Source: Actinomycetota bacterium (lineage in GTDB: Bacteria; Actinomycetota; Actinomycetes; Nanopelagicales; Nanopelagicaceae). From it: a stretch of DNA of 6,208 nucleotides. Shown here piece by piece: positions 5,204 through 6,208 of this stretch; within the stretch, counting starts at the first letter, position 1; every line of letters begins with the position of its first letter. The stretch spans positions 1-6,208 of the forward strand of contig WLNN01000082.1 in the NCBI GenBank assembly GCA_009699765.1, given 5' to 3'. The translations under genes were made by a program, and so were the position numbers. The notes beneath the pieces are model-generated. The model had not been told where the DNA came from. It ran no database searches and worked only from the letters and a program-made list of their open reading frames with translations.

Positions 5204-5749
5204 ATGAAGAGAAAAACTTTTGACAAAATTGTTACAACTGTCGGTGCGGGATTAGCTGCATTCTTATTTGTAATCGCAGGATTGGCCAACTGGGGAGCAT
5301 CCTTCGCTAGTGATTCAGTCTCATCACAATTAGAAGCCCAATTAATTACATTTCCTGCAGCCACAGGCAATAGCGCAGAGTCTGCAGATGTAACTGCATA
5401 TTTCAAAGAGCACGGTGGAAAATTGATGACCACTGGTAAAGATGCACAAATGTATGCCGATCATTACATTGCATTTCATATGTCAAAGATGCCTACTTAC
5501 TCAGAGGCGGCTGATGCAGCTCGCACAGCAACACCAGATAAGAAAGCTGCAGCTGACGCAACCGTCGAAACTGTATTTAAGGGAAATATGCTTCGTGGAA
5601 CTCTTCTCACTGCGTACGCATTTGGAACTCTTGGCTCACTCGCCGGGTATGGAGCGATAGCTGCACTTGTCGGAGGCTTATTGATGTTGGTGCTCACTCT
5701 CGCCGGCATCGTACATATTCGTCGCACCCCAGAACACGCGACGATTTAA
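5204..5749 (+). CDS. Conserved actinobacterial two-pass membrane protein, function unknown
   Basis: This 181-residue protein starts K-R-K-T-F-D and has one membrane helix near residues 9-30 and a second hydrophobic region at about 133-171, the best helix being 146-170. Between them is a hydrophilic domain of about 100 residues, probably outside the cell, with D-A-Q-M-Y-A-D-H-Y-I-A-F-H-M. It ends in a basic tail (H-I-R-R). I recognise the overall plan (short basic start, helix, domain with the Y-A-x-H-x-I-A-x-H pattern, T-V-F-x-G-x-x-L-R-G before the last helix) as a family common in Actinobacteria with no assigned role. ATG 5204 is preferred over the in-frame TTG at 5186 because GGAG (5194-5197) is ideally placed for it. 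It is a monocistronic gene ending in a strong terminator. The two histidines (H87, H92) are candidates for function, but no activity can be assigned. Confidence 0.8.
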   Translation: MKRKTFDKIVTTVGAGLAAFLFVIAGLANWGASFASDSVSSQLEAQLITFPAATGNSAESADVTAYFKEHGGKLMTTGKDAQMYADHYIAFHMSKMPTYSEAADAARTATPDKKAAADATVETVFKGNMLRGTLLTAYAFGTLGSLAGYGAIAALVGGLLMLVLTLAGIVHIRRTPEHATI

Positions 5750-5760
5750 CGCCCCCAACT

Positions 5761-5790
5761 CTCTCAAACTCTCCGTTGGAGGGTTGAGGG
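5761..5790 (+). repeat. Imperfect hairpin upstream of the terminator
   Basis: The strand 5761-5774 can pair with 5778-5790 around the loop GTT (5775-5777), forming 13 bp with one bulged A and two G-T wobbles. The hairpin follows the stop codon at 5749 and is not followed by a T-run, so it is not itself a terminator. It may protect the mRNA 3' end or help the terminator that comes next. Confidence 0.5.
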
Positions 5791-5794
5791 ACAA

Positions 5795-5834
5795 GGAAAC
5801 CCCCGATACCAATTGGCGTCGGGGGTTTTCCTTT
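5795..5834 (+). terminator. Strong intrinsic terminator, probably bidirectional
   Basis: GGAAACCCCCGA (5795-5806) pairs with TCGGGGGTTTTCC (5819-5831, one extra T), and an inner CC-AATT-GG (5809-5816) can add two pairs. The plus strand continues as TTTTCCTTTAT, a T-rich tail for the membrane-protein gene. Read on the minus strand, the same stem is followed by TTTCCTTGT, so it can also end the inositol-1-phosphate synthase transcript that converges from the right (stop at 5861). Confidence 0.88.
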
Positions 5835-5860
5835 ATCTAAGTGAGTTTATATTTAAGAGA

Positions 5861-6208
5861 TTAGCGCTCAAGCTTTCCTGAGATGAAATCTTCAGTCTTT
5901 ACATGAGCTTGCTCATCTGTGTATTGAACAGGTGGAGTCTTCATAAAGTATGAAGATGGAGAGAGCAACGCTCCACCAATCTTGCGATCTAGACCGATCT
6001 TTGCGCAACGAAGAGCATCAATAATGACTCCTGCTGAGTTAGGTGAATCCCAAACCTCTAACTTGTATTCAAGGTTCAAAGGCACGTCACCGAAAGCGCG
6101 ACCCTCAAGGCGAACATATGCCCACTTGCGATCGTCTAGCCATGGAATGTAATCAGAAGGACCGATGTGAACATTCTTAGCACCCATGTCGTGGTCGAGC
6201 TGCGAAGT
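5861..6208 (-). CDS. ino1: Inositol-1-phosphate synthase, C-terminal part (5'-truncated by window edge)
   Basis: The final 115 residues of a cytoplasmic NAD-dependent enzyme that converts glucose 6-phosphate to 1D-myo-inositol 3-phosphate, the first step to inositol lipids and, in Actinobacteria, mycothiol. The frame stays open to the right edge (T-S-Q-L-D-H-D before M-G-A-K-N), so the internal Met at 6187 is not the start. Highly conserved family segments are present in order: [52 protein letters not shown] and [12 protein letters not shown]. These match the short (about 360-residue) actinobacterial form. The catalytic and NAD-binding N-terminal part is outside the window. It converges with the membrane-protein gene across a shared terminator. 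Confidence 0.95.
   Translation of the reverse strand, partial: TSQLDHDMGAKNVHIGPSDYIPWLDDRKWAYVRLEGRAFGDVPLNLEYKLEVWDSPNSAGVIIDALRCAKIGLDRKIGGALLSPSSYFMKTPPVQYTDEQAHVKTEDFISGKLER

Noticed and set aside
5143..5727. Minus-strand frames antisense to the membrane-protein gene (5143-5433 and 5497-5727)
   Set aside because: Both mirror the codons of a gene with a good ribosome binding site, membrane helices and family resemblance; their translations show no recognisable domain.
1..6208. tRNA, rRNA, CRISPR array, insertion sequence or defence system
   Set aside because: I found no cloverleaf, regularly spaced repeats, transposase motifs or paired terminal repeats on either strand; apart from the short intergenic gaps the window is filled by metabolic, transport and regulatory genes.

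Overview
The window looks like a streamlined planktonic actinobacterium of the freshwater acI/Nanopelagicales type. This is inferred from moderate GC, very short intergenic gaps, an actinobacterial SAM-IV riboswitch, an actinobacterial-type inositol-1-phosphate synthase, a stand-alone LuxR-type helix-turn-helix protein and a two-pass actinobacterial membrane protein. No rRNA or other marker is present, so the taxonomy is a family-resemblance judgement.

Layout. (1) Bases 2-412 (+) are the C-terminal third of an NhaA-like Na+/H+ antiporter whose start lies off the left edge. (2) Bases 413-655 are non-coding. Most of this stretch is a well-formed SAM-IV riboswitch (about 518-642) with a likely extended -10 promoter immediately upstream. 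(3) Bases 656-3111 (+) are a three-gene ABC importer operon: a family-3 substrate-binding lipoprotein, a HisM/GlnP-type permease and a GlnQ/HisP-type ATPase. Riboswitch control implies that it imports methionine or a related reduced-sulfur compound, although its parts are not the classical MetNIQ. A 19-bp stem can bury the permease start codon. (4) Bases 3113-4687 (-) are a two-gene unit, an enoyl-CoA isomerase-like crotonase followed directly by an HSDL2-like short-chain dehydrogenase. It converges on the ABC operon with one base between the stop codons. (5) Bases 4761-5081 (+) encode a 106-residue LuxR-type HTH protein, divergent from the crotonase unit. (6) Bases 5204-5749 (+) encode a conserved actinobacterial membrane protein of unknown role. 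(7) Bases 5761-5834 hold two hairpins, the second a strong and apparently bidirectional terminator. (8) Bases 5861-6208 (-) are the C-terminal end of inositol-1-phosphate synthase, whose start lies off the right edge.

How the parts work together. The best-supported functional story is the riboswitch-controlled importer: when S-adenosylmethionine is plentiful, translation of the binding protein should fall; when it is scarce, uptake rises. The crotonase/SDR pair probably acts in acyl-CoA or fatty-acid metabolism. The rest are separate housekeeping or unknown genes. I see no mobile element, CRISPR array, tRNA or phage gene. The most interesting new signals are the pairing of a SAM-IV element with a polar-amino-acid-type importer, two competing partners for the riboswitch P3 loop (one of them the ribosome binding site), and the start-codon-sequestering stem at the permease.
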